Assembly: GCA_023053545.1 (NCBI GenBank)
Contig: JAKZAN010000006.1
Span: 7,445,001-7,509,000, forward strand
Source of the DNA: Lepidurus packardi
Lineage: Eukaryota > Arthropoda > Branchiopoda > Notostraca > Triopsidae
Length of the DNA: 64,000 nt
Reading direction: 5' to 3'
Below are positions 13,136 to 25,200 of this stretch, in pieces (within the stretch, counting starts at the first letter, position 1; each line of letters begins with the position of its first letter). The notes under the pieces are model-generated. The model was not told the DNA's origin. It did no database searches and saw only the letters and a list, made by a program, of their open reading frames with translations. The position numbers and the translations under genes are program-made.

Positions 13136-13203
13136 ATGTGACGATTAAGCAATTGCGAGAGAAGCTCCGCCAAGCCGAGGAGAATACGGACGAAGCAGTG
13201 GAG
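13136..13203 (+). CDS. CASP: CASP/long Cux exon: [16 protein letters not shown] block
   Basis: Bounded by tttcag and gttagt. It begins in phase 1 (two bases complete a split codon) and encodes [22 protein letters not shown], matching the CUX1/CASP segment that begins VTIKALKEKI. It is the first exon of the locus I can recognise. The phase requires at least one upstream exon ending in a single extra base; if that base is G, the junction codon is Asp. Confidence 0.9.
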
Positions 13204-16200
13204 GTTAGTCCAAGTATATTACACATTTTCCAATGCCATTTTGGGTAAAAAAAGAAAAAAAAGCTCCGGAGTTTCGAGAAGTTGACGAGAGCTCGGTAAT
13301 TCTCTCTTCCCGCCTCTTAATTTAATTGCCGTTAAAAAGTTTTATAGCTTTGGCTTGATGGCTCTGCTAAATGCTACTTTATCATTACCGAGCATGGAAG
13401 TGGCTTATTTTTTTATATTTGTATTTTACGGGCGACTAATAATCGGGTCTTGTTGGGTGTTGGAGGTCAGGAAACTAAGCGGAGCAACAGGAAAAGGAAC
13501 ACACGGTGCCGAATCAGTTCACACGACAACGACAACCCAAAAAAGGATTGGGGAGAAAATAATGTACTCTGGATTATGTGAAATTGGAAGGGACCGAAAA
13601 AAGAGGACAACTAAACTAAAAAAAAAATTAGATATGTCGAACGTTGGGTTTGATCTCCCCAGGCGCCCAAATGATGGATGATAGGGCAATTAATGTCGCA
13701 TAAAACATGAGCAGTGATGAGGAAAACTATTATATAGTCATTGCTTGAACTGAGGAGTTCAATGTGCTAATTATATTGCTTTTTTGTTGTCGTTTAGGCA
13801 CGGCTTGCCGATTTCCAAACGCAGTTTCGTAAAGAGTTTGCAGAACGTGAGCGCGAATTGACTGAACTACAAAAGTTAACCGAAAGGAAATTGATGGAAA
13901 CGGAATCCAGAGGAACCTCCATGCAAATGTGTAAGTTATTTTTTTATTTTTTTAGTTATTCCTTTGCTTCACAAGTTAGTGGAAACTAGAAACTAGAGCC
14001 ATAACATGCATGAAAAGGAAAGTGACGAGTTGTAACGAATCCTGTTCATTTTGAATCTCTCTTTTTGTGTTTCCACAGTGGTGAACGAGTTGCAATCGGA
14101 ACTGTTTGATACGCGTTCGCGTTTGGATGAAGCCGCTCATGCCAAGTACGTATCCATTTGTCTACGTTTGGGTGGTTTGGGCCAGCTATTGCTATTAATA
14201 GTTGTGCTCAAGCATCCAAGATATCCTAGGCAATAGTATTTAGGCCGGTTTAAAAGGAAACAAAATGTGATGCGTTGCGGTGATACAATCGTAACAAAGA
14301 CTCTTGTAAGGTTCCCGTATACCTTAGCTTGTCGATGCAAAACAGTCGCAGGTGGCGCTGATGTTTGTTATCGTTTTGCAAAGCCTTGCATAGGAAAGTA
14401 AAAAAGAAATAAATTGCCGCAAGGTTTCTACGTTTGTTTTGCTTCTGAAAAGTACACTTTGCCACCACATTATGCTGTAGCAGCATAATGTCCCAAATCA
14501 AGTCGGAACAAAATTTCTCGAAAACGGCTGGGCAGTTTTGACAGCAATCTAAAGCAAACTTTTTCTTTTTTTTAGCAACTAATGCACAAGCAAAAGACGT
14601 ATTTATAGGTAACGTATTTCACATAGTTGCAAACTTCATTTGCATGTTACTAGTTTATTATTAATTGGGGAAAAAGGTAGATTGGTTGTGCTGTAGCTTG
14701 CTGTTGAAGAATTTTTTCATGAAAGGGTCTGGTTTGAACGAAAAGTTGTTCCGAAATTCCCCGTGCTAACCGCCTATCCCGAGCTGAGGTATGCGTGAAC
14801 CTTAACAATGAATTTTGGCTGGGGCTAGAGCTTAGAGAAGGCTGGGAAGTACTGTACAGTACAGGAAAGTTGAGAGAGTTGCACTGAGAAGAGGTAAAAG
14901 AAGGTGGAAGTTGATTGACCGTTGGTTGACGTTATTATAAATCGACACACTTACTCACGCAGCAAACCAACAAACCCTTACAACGCATTATTGAAGCGGG
15001 AGGGGGAAGGAGAGGGGGTGTCCCTGATCATTAGTCAAAGCCAGATTGCATTAAGTTGCAGCGAGTTCCTCTTCCCAGTCTTCCACGGCTGGTCTGGTCT
15101 TTTAGCCATTATTGGGTTTTGTGACCGTGTACCATTAGTATTTGTCTTCATCATTCATTCGATCAACCTCCGCAGTTTTCTTTTCTCATCCTGTGGCTCA
15201 TCATTTATTTTCTATTTATTTTTATTTATTTTTCTAACTCCTTTATTTCCTTTCCTCAAAGCGATTGGATAGCTGCCTCTTGTTTCTCACCGTTGTCACG
15301 GACGATAGAGTCGTTTTCTCACGTGAAAGGATTATCCACGGAATTCGCTCTTAAACGAGTAGTAGCTTCTCTCACTGCACTATGCAATGGATCCGCCCCC
15401 TAAAAACTAGCTCGAGAAACCCAACGCCAACGTTCTTTTTACCTCTCACTTTAAACGTTTGCTCCCCGCGTCATAATCCATCACTTTTTTGGACGCTCAC
15501 ACAGCTGGAGCCATTATTTCTTAGGAGACTTGTCATTTATTAATTTCCCAATATTAATCGATGGTTATTGTCTGCATTTCTATACTCGCTGCAGATCCAA
15601 AGAAGTGGAACTCCTCCTCACCGACTTGGAACGCGCCAATCAGGTAAGCTAAACTTCATTTCAGCTTTACATTTCCTCCTGGTAGTATTTTCCTCGCTTC
15701 TCTTCTTGTTGCTGTGTGTCCCCATTATTCCTAGCCCTTTTAGTTGGTCAACGGGGGCAAATTCTGCCCGTGAAAGTAGACCAGATCTCGTGCAACTCAC
15801 ATGCTGCTGTGTCTCCCAGCGTCTTCTCCCTTTTTAACACCAAAAACTCCTTGCCGTCTATGCAAAACGGGCGAGGACTTTTAGTTGTGTGAAGTTGTAG
15901 GAAGGTAAAAGGCCAACACCGCGTCTCGCCACGTTCTTGATTAATCCCCGTGATGAAGCGGAGGGGCTTTTGGCCCCGCGCGCGTTCTGATGAACGCTAT
16001 GCAAATGTACCTTACCACTTACACCCAACCACCCCCCAATGCTATCGTGGGGCGATATTCCCAAATCAACCCCAACCTTAAACCCCGGGGCCCCAAAAGG
16101 AAGAACGCGCCACACATTTGCAGGGTAGCTGACTTGCAAGATATCAATGGAACTCGGGGGAACTCTTTGTCTTAGCTCCTTGTTGAGTTCGAGGGGCATA

Positions 16201-19200
16201 TCTTTGTACCAGGAGTCAAGCGTTGAAACGGGGCCCCGGCTCTTCATTGTTGGCGAGTACGCAAATGAGAGAGAGAGTAAGAGGATGGAGAGAGAGAGAG
16301 ACGCTGAATGGCATAATGAAAGAGTCTTAACAACGCGAGGGTGAGGTTTGGAGAGAAACGCTGAACCTTTCTCACTAAACCCAACACACATTCTTCAAAA
16401 AGTCGGAGGAAAAGGGAGCGAAAGACAAAAAAAATGACTTCTTGATTGGGGGTCTTAAGCGCGGGGGAAGTCGTCAGGTCTTAATTTGATAGTCCAAGTC
16501 CAGGGGAAAACGCAACTCTCCTTTCTCTCCGCGTGCTGTTGGGGTTGGCGTGCTAGGGACAAGTTGGTGTTGCCGCGGAATCGTGGGGATTTTTGAACCA
16601 CGGAACACCGGTCCCCAGGAGTTGAAATTTCTGCCGGGCGAGGGAGGGACGTTAGCAGTGAGAAGAAATCATGGAGGCAAATACATCCGTCATTCCATAT
16701 GTCTTGAAGGACGGATCACCATAGACTAAATCTCTATTTTTTTCTTGTTTTTTGTTGGCTTTCTTAAGATGTTTTCTATAGTACAGTAAAATACAGTAAT
16801 ACATAGAAAAATATAATAAAGTATAATATGTAAAATACAAATAAAATATAATAATATAAATACAGTAGATGCCGGTTATTGTGATCATATTGTAATCAGC
16901 CGCTTAACAGAATCAAATTCTAAAGTACCGATTCAAAATTATAAAATTCATAGCATTTTTGTCAGTAATTAAAATCATACTTTCGAATATTAGAATCATT
17001 TTCAACAGAATCTTCACATGTACAGTAACGACACTACACTAGTGATTGCTACACGGACTTTGTATATGGACCAATGACATTGCTTTTACGTCGTTTTGTC
17101 CAATCCTGTCATTTCCAGCCTACTATTACGCGTAGGGAAATTCCTGTAAACTCCTCAGTCAATTAAATGAGCAGGTTATTCAATTGAATGATAAATTCTA
17201 ATTGATCGTGAAAATTATAAGGGATATCGTGTTGAGAACCCTACCAGCGTAGGAGTAGGCTTCAAAGGCGTTGTGTTAGTTGTGTTTTAGACGTCTGGTT
17301 ATACAAAAATGGCGGCGAACCTGAAAAGAGTTGATTTAAATGTGAAAGAGAAGTTGCGGCACATTGAAACTTACGACAAGTTAAATTTCAAAGATTTCGC
17401 ACAAAGGGAAGGGGCCATTAAGTTAGGAATTCCTCAGTCATCTCGATCAAAATTGTTGAAAAATCCTTATGAAATAAACAATAGCAGGTGTGTAGTGAAT
17501 CTAGGAAAAGAAAACGTGTGGGAAAGTGTAAAAAATAGACGATGCTTTGTTTGTTTGATTTAAACAAGCCAGATCGTTTCATGCGGCCATTAATCGTAGC
17601 ATTCTATTGCATATTTCCAATTTTCGATTATTATAATCTCCGTTTAATAGAATCAATGTTGACAAACGTGATTACAGTAAGCGGCGTCTACTGTATTTCT
17701 ATCGCCCAAAGCTACATAGTCGGTAAGGAACTATAGAATGTCTGAAAAAGAACAAGCGAACGTTCGATAAGGAATGCGGGCTATCGCTACGTGAAAGGCG
17801 AAACAAGGGAAAATGGTGCTGACTTCTGTTTTTGGCCCAAGTTAATCAGCATGAATGTTTCACAACACGTTTGGGCAGCTTGGTGAAATTGTTTCAAAGC
17901 AGACGCACACGTACGTACAGTACCTATACAGTTGCTGTATCCTGCTGGGCACATTCTGTTGAAGCCCGCGCCCTGCATTGTTACCGTGATGCTCATCAGT
18001 CGGTAGATACTCGAGCGTGGAAGTAATTTGTTCTGGCATCTCAGGATACACCCGTAGGTAGACAAGACAAAGTCACTTATTGGTTTTTCTTATTCTTATT
18101 CCATTTCCAGTCCAAGTAAATGTCCCAAGGTTTTGATCATTTTCCCGGTATACAATAAGTTCATACACTTGCTTCATGGTTAATTGATTAGCTTTATCGC
18201 TAATCGGGGTTGGCCACACCTGGATCTTTCTTGTCAATCACATTCATTATTTCTTTCTTGCTGTTCCCATGATGTTTTTTTGTTTATCGAATGTGTCATT
18301 TACACCTCTCCAAATCACCTGCACCTCGCTGGCACGAGTAAAGGCCGCGGACTCATTTACTGTCCCTAAAGATTACTGCCTCTAAATTATCGGCACAAAA
18401 GCGGCAAATGATCCCCAACAAGTTACTACACCCAGTTCTCGGTTCCTGTTCAGCTTCACCGACTAATGGATCGAATTTGGAGAATTTGGATAAAGAACTG
18501 TCGCTTTCAGTAATTAAACCGAATCAGTCGTGCATTGCATCCATTTCAAAGAAAGGCTTCCCAGTTTTATATTGATATTCTAGCAGCAGAAAAGGTCAAC
18601 AGTGTATTGCCTTTCTTGAAAAAGTCCTTCATTTTTCGTGCTTATTCCCTTTATTTTGGTTATTTTTATTCCTTTCGGGGGGAATTCAGCCCCACAAGAC
18701 GCTGCGTTTCTAACTGGTTTATTGTTCGAAACCGACTTCTATTCAAAACCATTCGTCCATCAAGCGCCCTTAAATAACCCCGATAGCTCACCGTGCCCCA
18801 AAACTGCGAGCTATAAAACGTGTATGCGTTGTCTTTACTCATCCTTTTTGCTTCTTATCCCGCCATCACTCCCACAGAGCACACGGCATTCCCTGGACGG
18901 AGTCGGGTTTGTTCTTTTTTTATACCCTTTTTGCAGCTCAGCGTTTCCGGCGACTCGCGACTGACCGACCGCGCACTCGTCGAATCTTTTCGGTTAGCGC
19001 CTCGGCGCTGACGCGCGCATCGTTCGTTCATCGCCATCGTAGGAATCCTTCTAAGCATCAGATCATTTGGGACTGTTTGGTTTAGGCGCACCTCAGCGGG
19101 CTTCCCATCCCGCCTTTACTGCCCTGTACTGCCGGGAGCTTCCAAGTCAGTTAGCCGGTGCAGTGCCGAGCATTAGACGGAGTCGTCTTGCCCCGCACTG

Positions 19201-22200
19201 ACGGCATTGCTCGGCGGCCTTGACGTGCGCTTATCGGGTCGCATTCTAGTATAGACCCTTGCGGTCCTCCCCGAGCTCCCCGACTCTCGCCTCACGGCCA
19301 AACCCTCCGTCAGTCGGTTTAGGCCCTTCGTGACGGGCGGACCAGTTCAATCGCTGCGAATTAATCGTGCATTTCGCTCTTGTTTTTGTCCCACGCACGC
19401 AGTTTTGACAGCTCTAGCTCACTTTCCTCCTCCGTAAAAGTTGTTGTGCAATCAAGGTGCTGTGCAAGCTCAGCCTCAAGGATTACTACCCCAAACCAAG
19501 TGATTAAATTCTAAAATCCAAAAAATTGGCCGCTTGATTGCCAATCGGATGTCGTTTTAAAAAGAGAATCTGTGCTTGCTTCGGTTAAACAGAAACGTTT
19601 CAAAGGTAGTATTCAGTGTCCAACCAGCCACGCTTTATAAATCAAAGGACTTTATTATTTTCCACGTTTAAAAGTGTACTTCAGTTCAATATGTATTGAC
19701 GAAACCTCTTGTTTCGAAAAATGGACACGTGTGTCATGTCAACTCCCGGAAGTTTGCAAGCTATTGTGTTCTTTTCTCATTGAGTGCGCCAGATTTTTCT
19801 ATATGTAGCTAATTATTGATGACGATTCACTTCGTCGTTACTTACGTAATTTTGGAAACAGATAGTTAGATAGAGACGTCAGGTTGCGTGTATTCCAGTT
19901 TATTAACTGGTTTGCTTTCTAAAAATACTTTGATTGTCTTTGAAAAGAATAGGCACACGTGTGTTGTGTGTGTGTGTCTGTGCGTGGGTGGGTGGTGAAC
20001 CAGTATAGAATCGTTTGAAAGGCTTTTTTCAGGGGTTTCTTTTCCTGCTTAGCAGAGAAGTGACTTGAAAAGAAGAGAAGAAATAAGGAAAAGCCAAATG
20101 AAAAAGAAGGGGGAACAAATCCAAATTTTCATTTTCCAGATTGTGGAGTTTTTTTCTTTTTAATTTCATTTGCCGGGAGCGTAGAATTTTACGGTCTCAG
20201 GCCGTTAACACCCAACTTTTGGCAGACTTGATAAGAAGTCGCGCGCGAGAGACGAAAAGGGACCGAAAATTTCATGCATGTCGCCATTGATTGTATAGAC
20301 AAGTTAGGCTTGGCTTTTTTCCTTTACCCCGCCACCCCCGAAAAGTTCTCTACTTTTCGAGGACTAAAAAGACTAAAAAAGTTGAGCGTAAGGCAGGTGT
20401 ATCTGTAATTCTCGCCCATGTTTGTGCAGAGATTTCCTTAGCATTTGGCGATAAATAAAAAGGACAGTCTAAATTGGAGTTAGGTAAAAGGAAATGGAGA
20501 TAATCCGTAATTGCTAGCTTAGGATAAGCGTACTAGGGTAGGTGACACAGTTAAGTAGCGGTACAGTACAGCTGCAGTCCCTAATTTCTTTTTTACAAGC
20601 CCAAATTTGCCCGGGACAACAAGTTGAATGACTAAAACATAAAGATATAGAATATAGAATTTTGCCTAATTTAAAAGCCCCTCCCAGTGGCCACTCGGTA
20701 GAGCCAATGGTACACTGAGGGACTTGGGTCGATTTCTAATTAGCAGATCGGCGTAATTGCCCTACCGACATGTCAGGCTCCTTGCCCCTGATATCCACGC
20801 CATATCACACCCACAATAGAGCCGCTTTGGTTTGGGTTTTCGGGCGCTCTTCGTCTCTTGTGTGCCCAGTCCCGCGTTCCCGCTCAAGCGGTTGCCGACC
20901 AAGCGGTTGTTCCGTGTGATTTTCGGCGCCGGCAAAAGCTCCGACAGTTCAAGCGTTGACTTGTCGCAATTGCAAGTCAAACTTGCTACCTAAGTTAGAA
21001 CATTCGCCAACGCTACTTTTCTAAAAACATAGCCCTTAACTAGCTGCAAACTTAGCTCCTACTTTGCCAATAGTTGCTACAGTGAGATCAGAAATTGCGG
21101 GCAAAAGCTTGCAAACTTGCCGTGTTTCCGCAACTTTTCTTATTCACGCAATCTAAAGTAAAACAAGTAAAAATTTCAAACCGAGTGAAAAACTTGTGTT
21201 TTCTGACAATTTTTTGTCAATTTTCACCTAGAAAACTGTAGACTTGTTAGTCCTCAACACTTTAAGGGGGTAGAACATTATATCCAAGCCAGATCTAGTG
21301 TAAAAATTTCAAGCCAAGTGAAAAAACTTGTGTTTTCTGTCCATTTTCAATTAGACAATTTTAATTTGTTCGCCCTCGACACTTTTTTGGGTGCAGAACA
21401 TCAGATATTTCCGCGATTTTTCTTGTCCACGCAAAATTTTAAATAAAAGTTTCAAACCAAGTGAAAAACGTTGTTAGTTTCTGTCAGTTTTCTCTTAGGA
21501 AACTATTTTTTTTATTATTTTCTGTCAATTTTCACTTAAAAAACCCTAAATTTGTTCGAGATTGAACGCTTTTTGGGGGATAGTAGGGTTGGAGAGTAGA
21601 TATTTCACTGTTGCATCATGAGTGTTAGTGTGTGTGTGTTTTCCGACAAGTTTTAGATAGTTTTAGACCTGTCGTTCTGGTTTGTCTGGTTGAATTGACG
21701 CCAAGTTCATTTGTTCAGAGCTTTTGGCCGAGTTCTGCAACAGATGAAGTCGGCGTTAGTTAGTATCACTAAACGGCGAAGGTTTTCATAGTTGGATTGA
21801 CACGATAGAGTCCTACGTGCCAGTTGCAGTTGGTTTAATGTTATTCTCCTGTTTGTTTTCTGCGATCTTGTGGGGCTGGATTAGAGTTTACGTTGAAAAA
21901 TCAGTGCTCTTGATGTGCGAGCCAAGCCTGACCTCTTGAAATAGAGAACGAAGAGCGACAGACACACAAAAAATAGAAAATCAAGTGCGTGGCGTCTTTT
22001 TTGGATGCAGAAAATCAGAAAATTCAAAAGCGTGCTGGAACCAAGACGCGCGGCCTAGGTTTGCAATGAACCTAGATGCCCTGGCTGTGGATCCTCGCCT
22101 GGACTGGCATCTGCCCAAAGACAACGCATTTCTTCTGGCCCATCAGTTTTGGCAACAAGTGAGTGTCCATCCACTTTTTTTCGTCGCGTCTCCCGCTCTC

Positions 22201-25200
22201 TTTGTAAATTTTTTTTTTGTTATTTTTTGTTGGTCTCTCACTGTGTTGGCGAGCTCTTTTGTCAACCAGTTGGGGCAAACTGGGTTGCAAAGCCAGCACG
22301 AGCTTGCCCTTTTGCAACCGAAACAGTAGCATTTCAGTTGCATTAGTCATGTTCAAAACTGAAAGCAGTCGCGTATTAGATTATTCCTAATGTGTAAGTT
22401 GTCTTGCATAAACTGAAAGACCCAAAGGAAGAAGAATAGCCAGCCAAGTTTTGCATCAAGACCCACCCCCCCTTGTGACAAAAGAGGGTACGTGGGATGT
22501 TTTCTAACGCTTTTTGGCCACAACTCGGTTGTCAAGAGTCGTAAGGAGTGTGATTGCTGCAATCACATTTCTGTAATCAAAATGACGTATAAAATGAACG
22601 TTCAAAATGAATGTAAAAAGCACGGAAAATAAAGGAAGGGAAAAAGAAAACGAAGTGAGTAAGGCCTGTTTGAGAATCGACCAGTATGGTCATGTGTTGA
22701 AGGTTTAAAGACAGCTCTAGTAATCACTGTAATGACTGTCATCTCGTGAAACATCTCGTGGAGGTTGACAAAGTCAAAGTGCAGAAATGTAATGCAATTT
22801 AACAAGTTTTAGATTAAGTTTTGGTTTGATTTGATTTTCGTTGTTTCCAAGGGAGTAAAAGTTAAAAGTTAGGAAGTCGAGGTTGTGTGTATAGGTTAGA
22901 AGAAAGAAGCTCCAAAAGATAAGAAGGCAAGTTGCTGTGACCAAAAAGCCGCTTGGGTAGCTTGGAGGTTGATAGTGAATCAAAGCCAAGGAGGACGAAA
23001 AAAATCGTGCAAGAAATGTTGAAAGAAAAGCATGCAAACATGGATTCGGCTCTTTTGGATTGGTTAGATCCGAATGATGGCCATGATCATCATTGGTCAG
23101 GTCGACGATGTCCTTTTGGATGTCTGACAAGGTCCGCCGTTGTTATTCTCAGCCGGGCTTGTTGCATACAAGTCTTTCTTGTTTCCCAGTCCCAACCCCC
23201 CCCCCCCCCTCCCAACGAAGGAAAAGAAAATTATCTATAAAAAATAAATAAACATAACTTGCCCTTGCCTTTTTTCATCTTTTTTCTTAATAAGAGAGTC
23301 CAGAACGAACATCAAGAGAGTCCAGATTTGCCTGGTGTTGTTTGTCATTGCAGTCTCGATTCTTGGGGACTTCGTTTTCAGAGTCGAACAGCATGTTTGA
23401 TGAGCAAGAACGTGTGTAGTTCGATTAATGTGATTGAATAGCCAGCCCAAACTTCGTCGTCTTTTTTAACATTTTTGGCGTCGCTTTGTGTCTCTAACTT
23501 GCCTCTTGTGTACCTGTTTCTAAGGCTAAGACTAAGCGGACAAAAGACTTGTAAATTAACTGTTGCACCTGCAAAAAAATGGCGTAATTTGCACTGCAAA
23601 ATTTTTTTGGGAAGTCTACAAGCTTTCTTTGATTCACTTCTTCCGGCTGAAATTTGATTCACTTCTTTCATGGCTGAAATTATTTTTCTTAATGTTTATG
23701 TATTTCTTTATTTACTTTACTTAATTTTTTTATTTATTTTTTTCATTTTTAATATTTTTTAAAATTTTTACGGCAAAAGATGACAATGAAGTATTGTAGA
23801 AAAATGCAATTACCTCCAAATTCTGTCTATTTCTTGCAAGATTTTATTGATATGAAGGATACCGCCATAATTTAATTGTGAAATTACCAAGAATTTTTGT
23901 GTGTGCGGTGTACGGTTAATAAATCGCCAATAAGGTTGACCATAATGTGCTTGTATGCAATTTGGTATTGGTGTATTGGTCTTGGTGGGCTCTTTGTCGC
24001 CTTTTTCTTGTTTGCGTGTAAACAATCTTGATAAAAAAAGAGGGTTAAAAAGGGAAAAAAGGCGTTTTTTTCACAGAAAATCCAGAGCAGCCTGGGCTTG
24101 TTTGATACTGGTACAGTACCGCCATCGCACAGCCTGGGTAAGGATTGAAAAAGGATTTTTTCAATCTTTTATCAAGACTCGTAAATTTAATCACTTGCGT
24201 CTGCGGTGCCTCGCCCTCTTCCATCTGGCTTATCTTTTCTCGGTGCTACACATATATAGGAGCAATATAAAGTTCCCCAGTTATGGCCGAGACATTTCAA
24301 AGAAGTTTGTGTGTTATTTGTCGTGTAGAGAGGCCTATAGAAAAGCAGACGGTCCTAACTTGTAAGCGAACCCAACGCACACACACAAACCCCTCTTCCC
24401 CCCAGATTTAGATACCCCGGGTTACATAACGTTTGGTATGCAAAGCGAGCGTTTGGGAAGCCATAACAATTGCATTGTTTGCTCTCTGATCAACGACAAT
24501 TTCGAGCACCGTAATTTTGTCTTTTGGAGGATGGAAGATTGTAAATTTTTTACACTTTGTTGTCTTTTCTTTGTTTTCAAGCCTATGTGTGTTTTCCAAG
24601 TTGTCGTGTTTTTTCTTTGCGTTGTGTGTCATCGATACAAAGAGGTTTTGGGTGTGAAAAAATGCTTTTACGGACCTATCCCTAAGGCCATGTGGAACAA
24701 TTATCGAAATACTTATGGTCCTAATAAACTTGGAGGCTCTTTTTACACTTGGGGTAGAAAAGAAAGAAAATGACAGGCCTCAGTTTCACAGAGTGAGGGT
24801 GCGTATAGAGGAGGCTAAAGGTGGGGGTTTTGGTGCAAGACAACTTTTTCCAATATATATCCTTCAGCAACCAGTTAGATTGTATGCATAGACGTTCTCT
24901 AGAGCCGAGCAGACATGCCAGGCAAAAACGAAGCAAAAAGGCCTATGCAGATCGGTTATTCACTGTGGAAAAACGCTTTTTTTACGAGCTCAGCCATTAA
25001 AAAGCGCTGCTCTTGCTCTGGCAATTTGAAAAGCCTCCCATTTCGGGCTTTTTTCTATTTCTTCTTACAAAACTACCAAACTGAACATGCCACCAGCAGC
25101 CTTACTCGCGGATGTAACTGTGCCCTTTGGACTAAATTCCAAAAATGAAATGGGGAATTGTTCGCATACTGTGTTAACAAAATTCCGATACTTTTGCCTA

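Larger units (their letters stand above)
15644..22065 (+). other. 5' part of the 18.3 kb CASP intron; Cut promoter region
   Basis: Holds the Tigger remnant, the GC-rich island, the Inr/DPE candidate and the degenerate tandem array. No protein-coding exon other than the Cut first exon that follows. Confidence 0.6.

Noticed and set aside
15858..16391. 177-codon - strand open frame with a hydrophobic N-terminal stretch
   Set aside because: No recognised domain, low-complexity Leu/Ser start and no supporting neighbours; it lies in the CASP intron. Only transcript data could revive it.
23955..24365. 136-codon + strand open frame in the first Cut intron
   Set aside because: No domain or compositional sign of a protein; a chance frame in intron sequence.
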